Shown here piece by piece: positions 5,820 to 12,615 of a stretch of 12,687 nt of DNA. Location: positions 16,092 through 28,778 of the forward strand of contig DYTG01000006.1 in NCBI GenBank assembly GCA_020726085.1, given 5' to 3'. This stretch comes from Sulfurovum sp. Its GTDB lineage: Bacteria; Campylobacterota; Campylobacteria; Campylobacterales; Sulfurovaceae. The notes beneath the pieces were generated by a model that was given only the letters and a program-made list of their open reading frames with translations, searched no databases and was not told the origin of the DNA. The stretch's first letter is position 1, and every line of letters starts with the position of its first letter. The position numbers and the translations under genes were made by a program.

Positions 5820-7254
5820 TGTATTGATTATTGGAGCGGGTATTGCGGGACTCTACACCGCACTCAATATTCCTACTACCAAAAATGTATTAGTCGTGTG
5901 CAAAGATATTCCATGGGAGTGCAATACGTTTTACGCCCAAGGGGGAATAGTGACGGCTCTAAATGAAGAGGATATTGAGCTTCACACCCAAGATACGCTC
6001 CACGCAGGGGCTTATCACAACGACGAAGAGGCGGTACATTTGATGAGTCAAAACTCTATAGGTATCGTTCAAGATATTATCCATCGGGGCATGAGATTTG
6101 ATAGCGATAGCCAAGGTAATTTGCTCTATACCCAAGAGGCGGCACATAGTGCTAGTCGTATCATCCACGCAGGAGGAGATGCTACGGGACGCTATATGCA
6201 CCGCTTTTTGATGGAAAAAAATCCTCACAAACTCCAACGCAACACGCTTGTTTACGATTTGCTTATTCGTGAGGGCAAATGCTACGGAGTCAAGGCTTCG
6301 GTAAACTACCAGCTCGTTACGATTTACGCCCAACACATCATCATTGCCTCAGGCGGGATTGGTTCACTCTATGAGTACAATACCAACTCACGCACCGTAA
6401 GCTCCGATATTCACGGTATTTGTTACGAAAAGGGTATTGTTTTGACCGATATGGAGATGATGCAGTTTCATCCTACTGTCTTTATCAGAAGCAACTTTGC
6501 TCGTAAACTTCTACTTACCGAAGCACTAAGAGGCGAAGGGGCACATATCGTCAATAAAGAGGGGCGGCGTATTTTGTTTGATTACGATGAGCGTGGGGAG
6601 TTAGCGAGTCGTGATATTGTCTCACGGGCGATTTTTAATTACAAAAAAGAGCATAAAGAGGAGGTTTATTTGGATTTTAGTATGTTTGATGCCAAATTTT
6701 TCCATCAACGCTTTCCCAATATCACCCACACCTTCAAAGCCATTGGCTACAATTTCCCCAAAGATAGAGTCCCTATCTCTCCTGCTTTTCACTACTCTGT
6801 CGGGGGTATTCATTGCAATCTTGATGGCTCAATCGATGGCGTAGAGTCACTCTATGTCGTGGGCGAAGCGGCTCATACGGGGGTTCATGGAGCTAACCGT
6901 CTAGCTTCCAATTCGCTTTTGGAGGGTGCTGTATTTGGCAAAGAAGTCGCTCAAACTATCCTCTCCAAAGAGTCGCAAGAGATAAAAATCCCCAAATTTG
7001 ACAAAGACTACTCCAATATCTTGCACAAAGACAACGACAAGTGCTTCAAACATCAGTTGCGCAAAGTAATGTGGGAAGATGTGGGCATTATCCGTACCAA
7101 AACAGGACTGCTCAAAGCCAAAAACTTTATCTACGACCTCAAAAGCCGTGACATTGGACGACTTTTGGAACTTCGTCTCAATACTGCCACAGCTATCGTC
7201 AATGCCGCTCTAGCACGCAAAAAATCACTCGGGACACACTATAGGGAGAGTTAA
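5806..7254 (+). CDS. nadB: L-aspartate oxidase
   Basis: The 482-residue FAD enzyme oxidises L-aspartate to iminoaspartate, the first step of de novo NAD synthesis, passing electrons to oxygen or fumarate. Visible marks are the FAD motif GAGIAG at 10-15, YAQGGIV near 43, QEAAHSASRIIHAGGDATG at 110-128 with Glu111 (E. coli Glu121), QFHPT with His222 (His244), LASRD with Arg269 (Arg290), FHYSVGG with His329 (His351), and HGANRLASNSLLEG with Arg365 (Arg386). The Glu111 segment separates NadB from its homologues FrdA and SdhA, which do not show the QExxHS signature. It is shorter than the E. coli enzyme, mainly at the C-terminus. AAAGG at 5794-5798 fits the ATG at 5806. nadA and nadC are not in the window. 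The gene ends four bases from convergent murJ. Confidence 0.95.
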   Translation: MQNYDVLIIGAGIAGLYTALNIPTTKNVLVVCKDIPWECNTFYAQGGIVTALNEEDIELHTQDTLHAGAYHNDEEAVHLMSQNSIGIVQDIIHRGMRFDSDSQGNLLYTQEAAHSASRIIHAGGDATGRYMHRFLMEKNPHKLQRNTLVYDLLIREGKCYGVKASVNYQLVTIYAQHIIIASGGIGSLYEYNTNSRTVSSDIHGICYEKGIVLTDMEMMQFHPTVFIRSNFARKLLLTEALRGEGAHIVNKEGRRILFDYDERGELASRDIVSRAIFNYKKEHKEEVYLDFSMFDAKFFHQRFPNITHTFKAIGYNFPKDRVPISPAFHYSVGGIHCNLDGSIDGVESLYVVGEAAHTGVHGANRLASNSLLEGAVFGKEVAQTILSKESQEIKIPKFDKDYSNILHKDNDKCFKHQLRKVMWEDVGIIRTKTGLLKAKNFIYDLKSRDIGRLLELRLNTATAIVNAALARKKSLGTHYRES

Positions 7255-7258
7255 TGGT

Positions 7259-8653
7259 TCATTCCGCAAGATAACCTATAGCCATCATAGCCAGTGTAAA
7301 AAGTGGCATGGATAGTACAAAATAGAGCGAGTATTGGGAGTGTAAAATATCTCTAAGGTGGTGCCATCCTACGGCTTGAAGCGTCATGACAAACTGCACC
7401 CATCCGCCGATACTTGAAGCTAGTGCCAATCCAGCCGCTCCCATGCTCTCCATCAAAAGAAGCGAGAGGAGGATATTGATACCAAGCGAAACCGATGCTA
7501 TTTTGGCTGCTACGCCTTGACGGTACGAAGCGAAAAGAAAAAGTGAAAAGAGTTTGGCCAGTCCAAAGGGCAACAATCCCACCATATACATCACCAACAC
7601 CCAAGCGGTATCATGGGTATCGTTAGCACCAAACTCACCCCGTTCAAAGAGCAGTCCAACAATCGACTCCGATAGCACCACACCCCCTATCATGGCAAAC
7701 CCAAGGGTAAAGGCGAGTAGCCAAAAGGCTTTGGAGAGATGGGCGTAGGCGGTTTCTTCTTTGTTGTGTTTCAAGGCTTTGGAGATAGCAGGAAAGAGGG
7801 CCGTAGCCGTAGCAATAGCAAAGAGGGCTAGGGGCAATTGAAAGATACGATTGGCGTAATAGAGGTAACTAATCGAACCCGTCACCAAAAACGACGCCAA
7901 CCATGTATCGATAAAAGCAGCGATTTGTGCCGTCGAGCTTCCCCAAATCGCAGGAAGAAATTGGGATTTGAATTGGCTTTGCTCTTTGGATATATCCTTT
8001 TTGCTACGATATTTCCACCCTCCTACAAAGAGTCGATGGAGATTAAACCGCTTGATTGCAATGATATGTGAAACAAGCTGCAACAATCCCCCCATAAGCA
8101 CACCAAAGCTCAAAGCATAGACGATGGTGTAGGAATCCTCTTTGGCGTAGAGTATCAAAGCACCAATCATGGCGATATTAAGCAATGCCGTCGAAAAAGC
8201 CGTCGTAGCAAAATGTTCTTTGTACTGCAGCAATGTCGCCAAAAAGGTGACCAAAAAGATGAAATCCAAATACCAAAAGTTTATCGCCACCAAAGGCGCT
8301 GCCAAAGCAACCGTAGCTTCATCAAAGCCTATTGCCAATATTTTGGTAGCCGTGGGGGCGAAGAGATTGACAACCAAAGAACCCAAAACAATAAAGAGCA
8401 AAAACCGCAGCATAATAGCCGTAGCAAAGACGCTTTTGTTGCGTGAGGCGACAAAAGAGGGCAAAAAGCTCTGCACAAATGCCCCCTCGGCTAAAATACG
8501 ACGAAAAAGATTGGGAAATTTAAAAGCAATAAAAAATATATCGCTAAAGATACTCGCCCCCAAAGCCGATGCCATTAAAATATCACGCACAAAGCCCAAA
8601 ATGCGAGAAGTGAGTATCCCAAAGCTATTGGTAAAAATTGATTTGATTCTCAT
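7259..8653 (-). CDS. murJ: Lipid II flippase MurJ (MviN family)
   Basis: The 464-residue polytopic inner-membrane protein of the MOP superfamily flips lipid II for peptidoglycan synthesis. The N-terminus has the family signature: SRILGFVRD at 16-24 with Arg17 and Arg23, SDIFFIAFKFPNLFRR at 37-52 with Arg51 and Arg52, then AEGAFVQSFLP. These correspond to the essential Arg18, Arg24 and Arg52 of the E. coli protein. A dozen or more hydrophobic helices follow. It is shorter than the E. coli protein (511), mostly at the C-terminal end. It is convergent with nadB with a four-base gap and no terminator between, so the two transcripts may overlap. The start ATG 8653 lacks a strong ribosome binding site, but the TACAAT box just upstream and the conserved N-terminus support it. 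Confidence 0.95.
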   Translation of the reverse strand: MRIKSIFTNSFGILTSRILGFVRDILMASALGASIFSDIFFIAFKFPNLFRRILAEGAFVQSFLPSFVASRNKSVFATAIMLRFLLFIVLGSLVVNLFAPTATKILAIGFDEATVALAAPLVAINFWYLDFIFLVTFLATLLQYKEHFATTAFSTALLNIAMIGALILYAKEDSYTIVYALSFGVLMGGLLQLVSHIIAIKRFNLHRLFVGGWKYRSKKDISKEQSQFKSQFLPAIWGSSTAQIAAFIDTWLASFLVTGSISYLYYANRIFQLPLALFAIATATALFPAISKALKHNKEETAYAHLSKAFWLLAFTLGFAMIGGVVLSESIVGLLFERGEFGANDTHDTAWVLVMYMVGLLPFGLAKLFSLFLFASYRQGVAAKIASVSLGINILLSLLLMESMGAAGLALASSIGGWVQFVMTLQAVGWHHLRDILHSQYSLYFVLSMPLFTLAMMAIGYLAE

Positions 8654-8682
8654 AAGTTGCCACTAGTGTAAAATTTTGCGGT

Positions 8683-8688
8683 ATTGTA
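8683..8688 (-). promoter_or_regulatory. -10 box of the murJ promoter
   Basis: On the minus strand, TTATGCTACAATACC contains an extended -10 element (TGCTACAAT) 30 bases before the murJ start. The box lies between the antitoxin stop (8699) and murJ, so murJ need not depend on the antitoxin promoter. Confidence 0.5.
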
Positions 8689-8698
8689 GCATAATGGC

Positions 8699-8968
8699 TT
8701 ATATTTTGAGTTCGATTTTTCCTATTGTGTAGTTGTGAACCAATGCTTGAATGATATTTTGACAGGACATGCCAATATCATTGGCTCTTTGTTTCAAAAA
8801 ATCCAAATCCGATTGTTTCATATTGATACTGATTTGTTTTTTTTGCGATAGATACTCTAGCGTTTTGGCGGCGTGTTGTTCGATGCTCTCGTTGTCAAAG
8901 CTCATCGATTCTACTGCTCCGCTTTCAATATTTTCTAACAATTCCCATTCATCCTTATCGTATGGCAT
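8699..8968 (-). CDS. CopG-type ribbon-helix-helix antitoxin, apparently without its toxin
   Basis: The 89-residue acidic protein matches the layout of the type II CopG antitoxin family (PF12441-like). It has a variable N-terminal tail with an amphipathic segment (about 24-42), then strand QISINM at 45-50, helix KQSDLDFLKQRAND, and helix MSCQNIIQALVHNYTIGKI, the usual C-terminal signature with 'xxYQxxIxxLxHxY' spacing. The paired strand would bind an operator as a dimer. AGAGGAGAG just upstream of the ATG at 8968 gives a good ribosome binding site. No toxin (BrnT, RelE or HigB type) is visible: the upstream same-strand frame at 9029-9325 is a Pro/His/Asn/Arg-rich sequence without toxin features, and downstream lies murJ. 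It could be an orphan antitoxin, a remnant, or a free-standing regulator. Confidence 0.75.
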   Translation of the reverse strand: MPYDKDEWELLENIESGAVESMSFDNESIEQHAAKTLEYLSQKKQISINMKQSDLDFLKQRANDIGMSCQNIIQALVHNYTIGKIELKI

Positions 8969-9028
8969 CTACTCTCCTCTACATTACATCCAGTAGGGTG
9001 GGCTTTTTACTCACCAATTACCAAAAAT

Positions 9029-9325
9029 CTAATCCCTTCGTCGTCGATTGTTGGTATCTTCTGGGTCACTAAAAGGTTTGGGGCGGTGGGTGCGATTGGG
9101 GTGGTTTCCTCTTATGGGTTGTTGGTGGTAGCGGTTGATGTGGTGTGGCGCTACGCTATTGGGTCGTCTATTTTGGCGGTAATCGTATTGATGAGGTCTA
9201 GCGTTTACATAGGGTCTAGGGCTGTAAAAATAGTAGAATTTGTAATCTTTTTTTGATAAATTCGGGTTGATTTTGAAAAAAGGGGTATCTCTCCAAATTT
9301 GACAAGAAGAGTTAAAAAGCTTGTG
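9029..9325 (-). pseudogene. Start-less Pro/His/Asn/Arg-rich open frame, probable gene remnant
   Basis: Between a TAG at 9328-9326 and a TAG at 9031-9029 the minus strand stays open for 98 codons with no ATG, GTG or TTG. The frame reads like protein: a KKDYKFYYFYSPRPYVNARP segment, then HQYDYRQNRRPN, then PHHINRYHQQPIRGNHP, ending FSDPEDTNNRRRRD. Such aromatic, Pro/His/Asn-rich tails are known in small secreted or envelope proteins. No signal peptide remains. A short ATG frame (MGVIIAQAF) just upstream could join it by a one-base shift at the T5 run near 9313-9317, which fits decay or a frameshift. The yebC promoter occupies the lost 5' end. A false open frame in a G/T-skewed strand is also possible. 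I do not recognise a family. Confidence 0.35.
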
Positions 9326-9326
9326 C

Positions 9327-9332
9327 TATAAT
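9327..9332 (+). promoter_or_regulatory. -10 box of the yebC promoter
   Basis: TTGTGCTATAATTACACC contains an extended -10 element with a perfect TATAAT, 38 bases before the yebC start. AAGGAAA at 9360-9366 is the ribosome binding site. Confidence 0.65.
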
Positions 9333-9370
9333 TACACCCATTAAACTACTTTACACTTTAAGGAAATCAA

Positions 9371-10084
9371 ATGGGAAGAGCGTTTGAATACCGTCGTGCA
9401 GCCAAAGAGAAGCGATGGGGAAATATGTCACGGATATTTCCAAAATTGGCAAAAATTATCACCATGGCAGCCAAAGAGGGGGGAGGCGACCCAGATATGA
9501 ACCCCAAATTGCGTACGGCAATCCTCAGTGCCAAAGCGCAAAATATGCCCAAAGACAACATCGAAGCGGCTATCAAACGAGCCAATGGCAAAGATGCCAG
9601 TGAGATTATGGAGGTATCCTATGAAGCAAAAGCACTCCATGGGATACAGCTCATTATTGAGTGTGCTACCGACAACCAAACACGAACCGTAGCCAATGTC
9701 AAAGCCATTCTCAAAAGAGGAGGAGCCGAACCGCTCAAAAACGGCTCACTTGATTTTATGTTTACACGCAAAGCCGTCTTTGTACTCGCCAAAAACGATG
9801 TCATAGACCTCGAAGAACTCGAACTCGAACTCATCGATGCAGGGCTTGAAGAGCTTGATGTGGGCGATGAGGAGATGACACTCTACGCTGCGTTTGAGAG
9901 CTTTGGTGCGCTTTCAAAAGCCATTGAAGAAAACGGCACGCTCCAACTCAAAAAAGCCCAACTCCAACGCATCCCCACCTCTCCAATAGAGCTAAGCGAC
10001 GCACAAATGGAAGAGATAGAGACACTTATCGACAAGCTTGAAGACGATGAAGATGTGCAGTTTGTCTTTACTAATATTGGGTAA
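9371..10084 (+). CDS. yebC: YebC/PmpR family protein
   Basis: The 237-residue cytoplasmic protein belongs to the YebC family (PF01709), long listed as transcriptional regulators and more recently tied to translation of proline-rich stretches. Its N-terminus MGRAFEYRRAAKEKRWGNMS is the variant I associate with Campylobacterota, in place of MAGHSKW. Other signatures are NMPKDNIEAAIKRA at 58-71, TDNQTRTVANVKAIL at 100-114, and GSLDFMF at 125-131. The usual YEGYGPGG loop is replaced by YEAKALHG at 84-91. The long acidic C-terminal part (about 140-237) is typical of domains 2 and 3. The start ATG 9371 has AAGGAAA at 9360-9366. It stands alone behind its own promoter, and a repeat copy follows its stop. 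Confidence 0.93.
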   Translation: MGRAFEYRRAAKEKRWGNMSRIFPKLAKIITMAAKEGGGDPDMNPKLRTAILSAKAQNMPKDNIEAAIKRANGKDASEIMEVSYEAKALHGIQLIIECATDNQTRTVANVKAILKRGGAEPLKNGSLDFMFTRKAVFVLAKNDVIDLEELELELIDAGLEELDVGDEEMTLYAAFESFGALSKAIEENGTLQLKKAQLQRIPTSPIELSDAQMEEIETLIDKLEDDEDVQFVFTNIG

Positions 10085-10105
10085 AAAGGAAAGTTCCTGC
10101 ATACA

Positions 10106-10148
10106 TTCCACCTCAGGAAAGGTGGAACGAGAAGGGTGGAGCGAGAAG
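10106..10148 (+). repeat. Dispersed 3'-end hairpin element, copy B, with a 14-base tandem repeat
   Basis: TTCCACCT at 10106-10113 pairs perfectly with AGGTGGAA at 10120-10127 around CAGGAA. The conserved CGAGAAG tail follows. GGTGGAACGAGAAG (10121-10134) is then repeated directly as GGTGGAGCGAGAAG (10135-10148) with one change. The element begins 21 bases after the yebC stop and has no adjacent T run. Confidence 0.65.
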
Positions 10149-10163
10149 TAAAAGAATTTAGGT

Positions 10164-10186
10164 AGCGACTTTATAATCGCTTTTTT
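10164..10186 (+). terminator. Weak intrinsic terminator after yebC
   Basis: AGCGA (10164-10168) pairs with TCGCT (10177-10181) around eight bases, and six T follow from 10181. The stem is only five pairs, so termination is likely inefficient. The T run also forms the upstream part of the next promoter. Confidence 0.4.
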
Positions 10187-10188
10187 GC

Positions 10189-10194
10189 TATGAT
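10189..10194 (+). promoter_or_regulatory. -10 box for the small-gene/comF unit
   Basis: TTTTTTGCTATGAT at 10181-10194 fits the phylum's T-tract plus extended -10 pattern (TGCTATGAT). A second candidate, TATAAT, lies at 10172-10177. Transcription starting near 10201 would put the G8 tract in the leader. Confidence 0.5.
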
Positions 10195-10212
10195 TAGTTA
10201 TATTGATAGCTA

Positions 10213-10220
10213 GGGGGGGG
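10213..10220 (+). repeat. Eight-G homopolymer tract just before a start codon
   Basis: Eight consecutive G lie between the -10 box and the ATG at 10227, with a six-base gap to the start. They overlap the place of the ribosome binding site. G/C homopolymers of about this length and longer are the typical phase-variable sites of Campylobacterota. An upstream TTG at 10203 reads in frame through the tract, so a length change could act either on translation initiation or on frame. Confidence 0.7.
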
Positions 10221-10226
10221 CAAACG

Positions 10227-10385
10227 ATGGATCTAAGTAGGCTCAAAAAGGGGCATCTTTTGGGCGATGCTGTGATTACTACCAAACTTGATGCGGTACT
10301 AAGCATTCAAAAGAGATTGTGGCAAACCCCTGCCCTAGCACCTCAAAATCACGACGACTTTCAGAGCAAACTCCCCCAGTCATGA
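10227..10385 (+). CDS. Small protein of unknown function, 52 residues
   Basis: I do not recognise this protein. It begins MDLSRLKKGHLLGDAVITTK, a basic then amphipathic segment without a signal peptide or membrane helix, and ends DDFQSKLPQS. The ATG at 10227 sits just after the G8 tract, whose G residues could pair with 16S rRNA. An in-frame TTG at 10203 would add eight residues encoded partly by the tract. The stop TGA overlaps the ATG of the next gene (ATGA at 10382-10385), an arrangement typical of real translationally coupled genes and the best evidence that it is coding. A cytoplasmic partner of the membrane protein that follows is possible but unproven. Confidence 0.55.
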   Translation: MDLSRLKKGHLLGDAVITTKLDAVLSIQKRLWQTPALAPQNHDDFQSKLPQS

Positions 10386-10711
10386 AAGCCCTTTTGATTG
10401 TATTGATTTTTGCCACTTTGGCGTTTATCTTTTTTGTCTATCAAAAAGAGCGTGATATTCGCAAAGCACTTGTGGCTTTGGTACTTTTTGCAATGGTTGG
10501 AGGATTTGGAGTATTGGGCATGATGGTGCGTCCTATGGTCATTGTTTTTTTGGTGCATATGGCACTCGCGATAGCCTCATGGTTAAGCCTTTTATGGTAT
10601 ATCTTCACAGGTAAATACTTTTTACCAATCCACCTCTCCCCACTGGCTACGCTGCTTTTTTACCTTCTAAGTACCTTTCTTTTTGGTTCGGGCGGATTGG
10701 ATTTGACTTAA
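10382..10711 (+). CDS. Small four-helix membrane protein, unknown function
   Basis: The 109-residue protein is almost wholly hydrophobic, with predicted helices at about 1-19, 27-48, 52-74 and 84-102. Short charged loops (YQKERDIRK near 20-28) suggest an N-out or N-in topology that cannot be settled by eye. I do not recognise a family motif. The start is taken at ATG 10382 because it overlaps the previous stop (ATGA) and begins directly with a membrane helix; an upstream in-frame TTG at 10319 would add 21 hydrophilic residues lying over the preceding gene and is less likely. No ribosome binding site is seen, which fits coupling to the 52-residue gene. The comF-like gene starts 12 bases after its stop. 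Confidence 0.7.
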   Translation: MKALLIVLIFATLAFIFFVYQKERDIRKALVALVLFAMVGGFGVLGMMVRPMVIVFLVHMALAIASWLSLLWYIFTGKYFLPIHLSPLATLLFYLLSTFLFGSGGLDLT

Positions 10712-10723
10712 GGATGGGTTGAA

Positions 10724-11302
10724 GTGCGGTGTATTAGTTGCTATGAATGGTCGTGGAGATTTATCTGTCCTCATTGTGCCAAAACCCTTTTTCAACCCAC
10801 CATCACTATGCGTAAAATTGGCTCACTCGAAGTCTATAGCTTCTACAAATACCAACACATCGCCCAATACATCAAAAGCAAATACTCACTTATTGGATAC
10901 CCCACCTACCGTGCTTTTGCCCAGCTTACCACCAAACCTTTTATTCAAAACTTTATCCAAGGGCTTGATGAGCCTATCGCTATTATTGGCGTTGATGAAG
11001 AGATACGTCAAGGCTACTCCAATGTCGCCATCTTATCACACTCCATGAAAACTCCACTCTCTATCCCACTCCACCGCCAACTTATCGCCCAAACCAAAGT
11101 CAATTACGCAGGAAAATCGCTCGATTATCGCTTAAGCAATCCCCGAAACTTCCTCTATCGTGGCAAAGGAGGAATGGATGCTATTTTGATAGACGATACC
11201 ATTACGACGGGAGCAACTCTCCACGAAGCCTATTTGACGCTCAAAAAACACAACGTCAATGTTCTCTTTGCCCTCACGCTTAGCGATGCTAAAGAGGAAT
11301 AA
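10724..11302 (+). CDS. comF: ComF family phosphoribosyltransferase-like protein
   Basis: The 192-residue protein has the ComF layout. An N-terminal zinc ribbon has CxxC pairs at Cys3/Cys6 and Cys15/Cys18 (MRCISC and ICPHC). A type I phosphoribosyltransferase domain carries the PRPP loop AILIDDTITTGAT at 153-165. The segment VDEEIRQGYSNVAILSHSM at 90-108 takes the place of the ComF 'R..RGFNQ' region. ComF proteins are needed for natural transformation, and the Campylobacter jejuni homologue is CtsW; the biochemical role (handling incoming single-stranded DNA) is only partly understood. The start is GTG 10724, nine bases after AAGGA at 10710-10714, which keeps the zinc ribbon. The gene is shorter than the E. 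coli homologue (about 227). It is the third gene of the G8-led unit. Confidence 0.85.
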   Translation: MRCISCYEWSWRFICPHCAKTLFQPTITMRKIGSLEVYSFYKYQHIAQYIKSKYSLIGYPTYRAFAQLTTKPFIQNFIQGLDEPIAIIGVDEEIRQGYSNVAILSHSMKTPLSIPLHRQLIAQTKVNYAGKSLDYRLSNPRNFLYRGKGGMDAILIDDTITTGATLHEAYLTLKKHNVNVLFALTLSDAKEE

Positions 11303-11325
11303 TTTTGCTTTAAATACTCATTGGA

Positions 11326-11331
11326 TATAAT
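11326..11331 (+). promoter_or_regulatory. -10 box of the trpB promoter
   Basis: GGATATAATCC holds a perfect TATAAT 33 bases before the trpB ATG, preceded by a TTTTGC-like tract about 17 bases upstream. There is no room for a trp leader or attenuator: the spacer to the start has no Trp codon run and no terminator hairpin. Confidence 0.6.
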
Positions 11332-11364
11332 CCAACACATTACCTTAATTACAAAGAAGTCATT

Positions 11365-12594
11365 ATGAATATTGATTATACACCCAACGATATCTATATC
11401 CCCTCCCCTAGCGATTTTGACCCCGATAACTTAGGTCACTTTGGTATCTACGGCGGACGCTATGTGCCCGAAACGCTTATGCCTGTACTTGAAGCACTCA
11501 AAAGTGACTACGAAAAGATACGCTTCGATAAGGAATTTTGGGAAGAGGTACACTACTACTACAAAAATTATGTAGGTCGCCCCTCCTCGCTCTACCATGC
11601 CAAAAATATCTCCGACGAGATAGGTGCTAACGTTTATCTTAAGCGTGAAGACCTCAACCACACAGGGGCTCACAAAATCAACCACACCATCGCTCAAGCC
11701 CTACTCGCCAAGAAACTGGGCAAAAAAAAGATTATTGCCGAGACGGGTGCGGGACAACACGGAGTAGCTACGGCTACGGTAGCAGCACTCTTTGGACTCG
11801 AATGCGAAGTCTTCATGGGAGCCAAAGATGTCAAGCGTCAAGAGCTTAATGTCTTTAGAATGAAGCTACTAGGTAGCAAAGTCCACGCTGTCCAAAGCGG
11901 AAGCAAAACGCTCAAAGATGCTATGAACGATGCCATACGCCACTGGGTAACCCACGCTCGTGATACTTTTTATGTCATTGGTACGGTTGCCGGCCCTCAC
12001 CCCTATCCGATGATGGTTCGTGATATTCAATCGGTCATTGGATGGGAAGCAAAGGCTCAAATGATGCAAACCCACGGCAAACTTCCCGATAAAGTCATTG
12101 CTTGTATCGGAGGCGGTAGCAACGCTATGGGTATCTTTAATCACTTCTTAAACGAAAAAGATGTCGAGTGTATCGGTATAGAAGCAGGGGGGTTAGGGCT
12201 TGATAGCAAACACGGTTGCTCTTTGGCAAAAGGAAGCCCTGGGGTACTCCACGGACAATTGAGCTATTTGTTGCAAGATGAAGATGGGCAGATAGAGGAG
12301 GCACATTCTATTTCGGCAGGGCTTGATTATCCAGGTATTGGACCCGAGCACGCCTTTTTGAAAGATAGCGGAGTAGTAACCTATGACCATATTACCGACG
12401 ATGAGGCGATGGAGGCGTTTGTGTGGCTATCGCAAAAAGAGGGGATTATCCCAGCCTTTGAGAGTTCTCACGCCGTTGCCTATCTCAAAAAACTCAAAAA
12501 CATCCAAGGTCAAACCATTCTCATCAACCTCTCAGGAAGAGGCGACAAAGATATGATACAAGCTAAGGATATTTTAAAAGAGCGGTTTGAGTAG
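11365..12594 (+). CDS. trpB: Tryptophan synthase beta chain
   Basis: The 409-residue PLP enzyme condenses indole (from TrpA) with serine to give tryptophan. The N-terminus GHFGIYGGRYVPETLMP at 24-40 is the standard TrpB1 signature, as opposed to the longer TrpB2. HTGAHKINH carries the Schiff-base Lys104. AETGAGQHG carries the catalytic Glu126, followed by the COMM-domain segment that contacts TrpA. CIGGGSNAMG at 247-256 binds the PLP phosphate, and the C-terminal LSGRGDKD is intact. Length is normal. The start ATG 11365 follows AAAGAAG with a short spacer. The gene stands alone: neither trpA nor other trp genes are within the window, and the comF-like gene upstream is unrelated. A separate locus for the rest of the pathway must be assumed. 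Confidence 0.97.
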   Translation: MNIDYTPNDIYIPSPSDFDPDNLGHFGIYGGRYVPETLMPVLEALKSDYEKIRFDKEFWEEVHYYYKNYVGRPSSLYHAKNISDEIGANVYLKREDLNHTGAHKINHTIAQALLAKKLGKKKIIAETGAGQHGVATATVAALFGLECEVFMGAKDVKRQELNVFRMKLLGSKVHAVQSGSKTLKDAMNDAIRHWVTHARDTFYVIGTVAGPHPYPMMVRDIQSVIGWEAKAQMMQTHGKLPDKVIACIGGGSNAMGIFNHFLNEKDVECIGIEAGGLGLDSKHGCSLAKGSPGVLHGQLSYLLQDEDGQIEEAHSISAGLDYPGIGPEHAFLKDSGVVTYDHITDDEAMEAFVWLSQKEGIIPAFESSHAVAYLKKLKNIQGQTILINLSGRGDKDMIQAKDILKERFE

Positions 12595-12615
12595 AATATC
12601 TTTCTTTCTTTTTCA

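Larger units (their letters stand above)
8969..9370. other. 402-base stretch without an intact gene
   Basis: The plus strand is strongly G/T-biased from about 9070 to 9180, mirroring the start-less minus-strand frame. The only other identifiable element is the yebC promoter at its right end. No repeat array, tRNA or hairpin of note was seen. Confidence 0.5.

Noticed and set aside
8169..8666. 165-codon frame antisense to murJ, Lys- and Ala-rich
   Set aside because: It is the mirror of a hydrophobic membrane-protein gene; long basic antisense frames are expected there and no ribosome binding site or motif supports it.
10319..10384. TTG start giving the membrane protein 21 more residues
   Set aside because: The extension lies over the 52-residue gene, is hydrophilic, and the ATG at 10382 forms the ATGA overlap expected of coupled genes.
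11332..11364. Trp attenuator or riboswitch before trpB
   Set aside because: Only about 26 bases separate the likely transcript start from the ATG, with no Trp codons or alternative hairpins.
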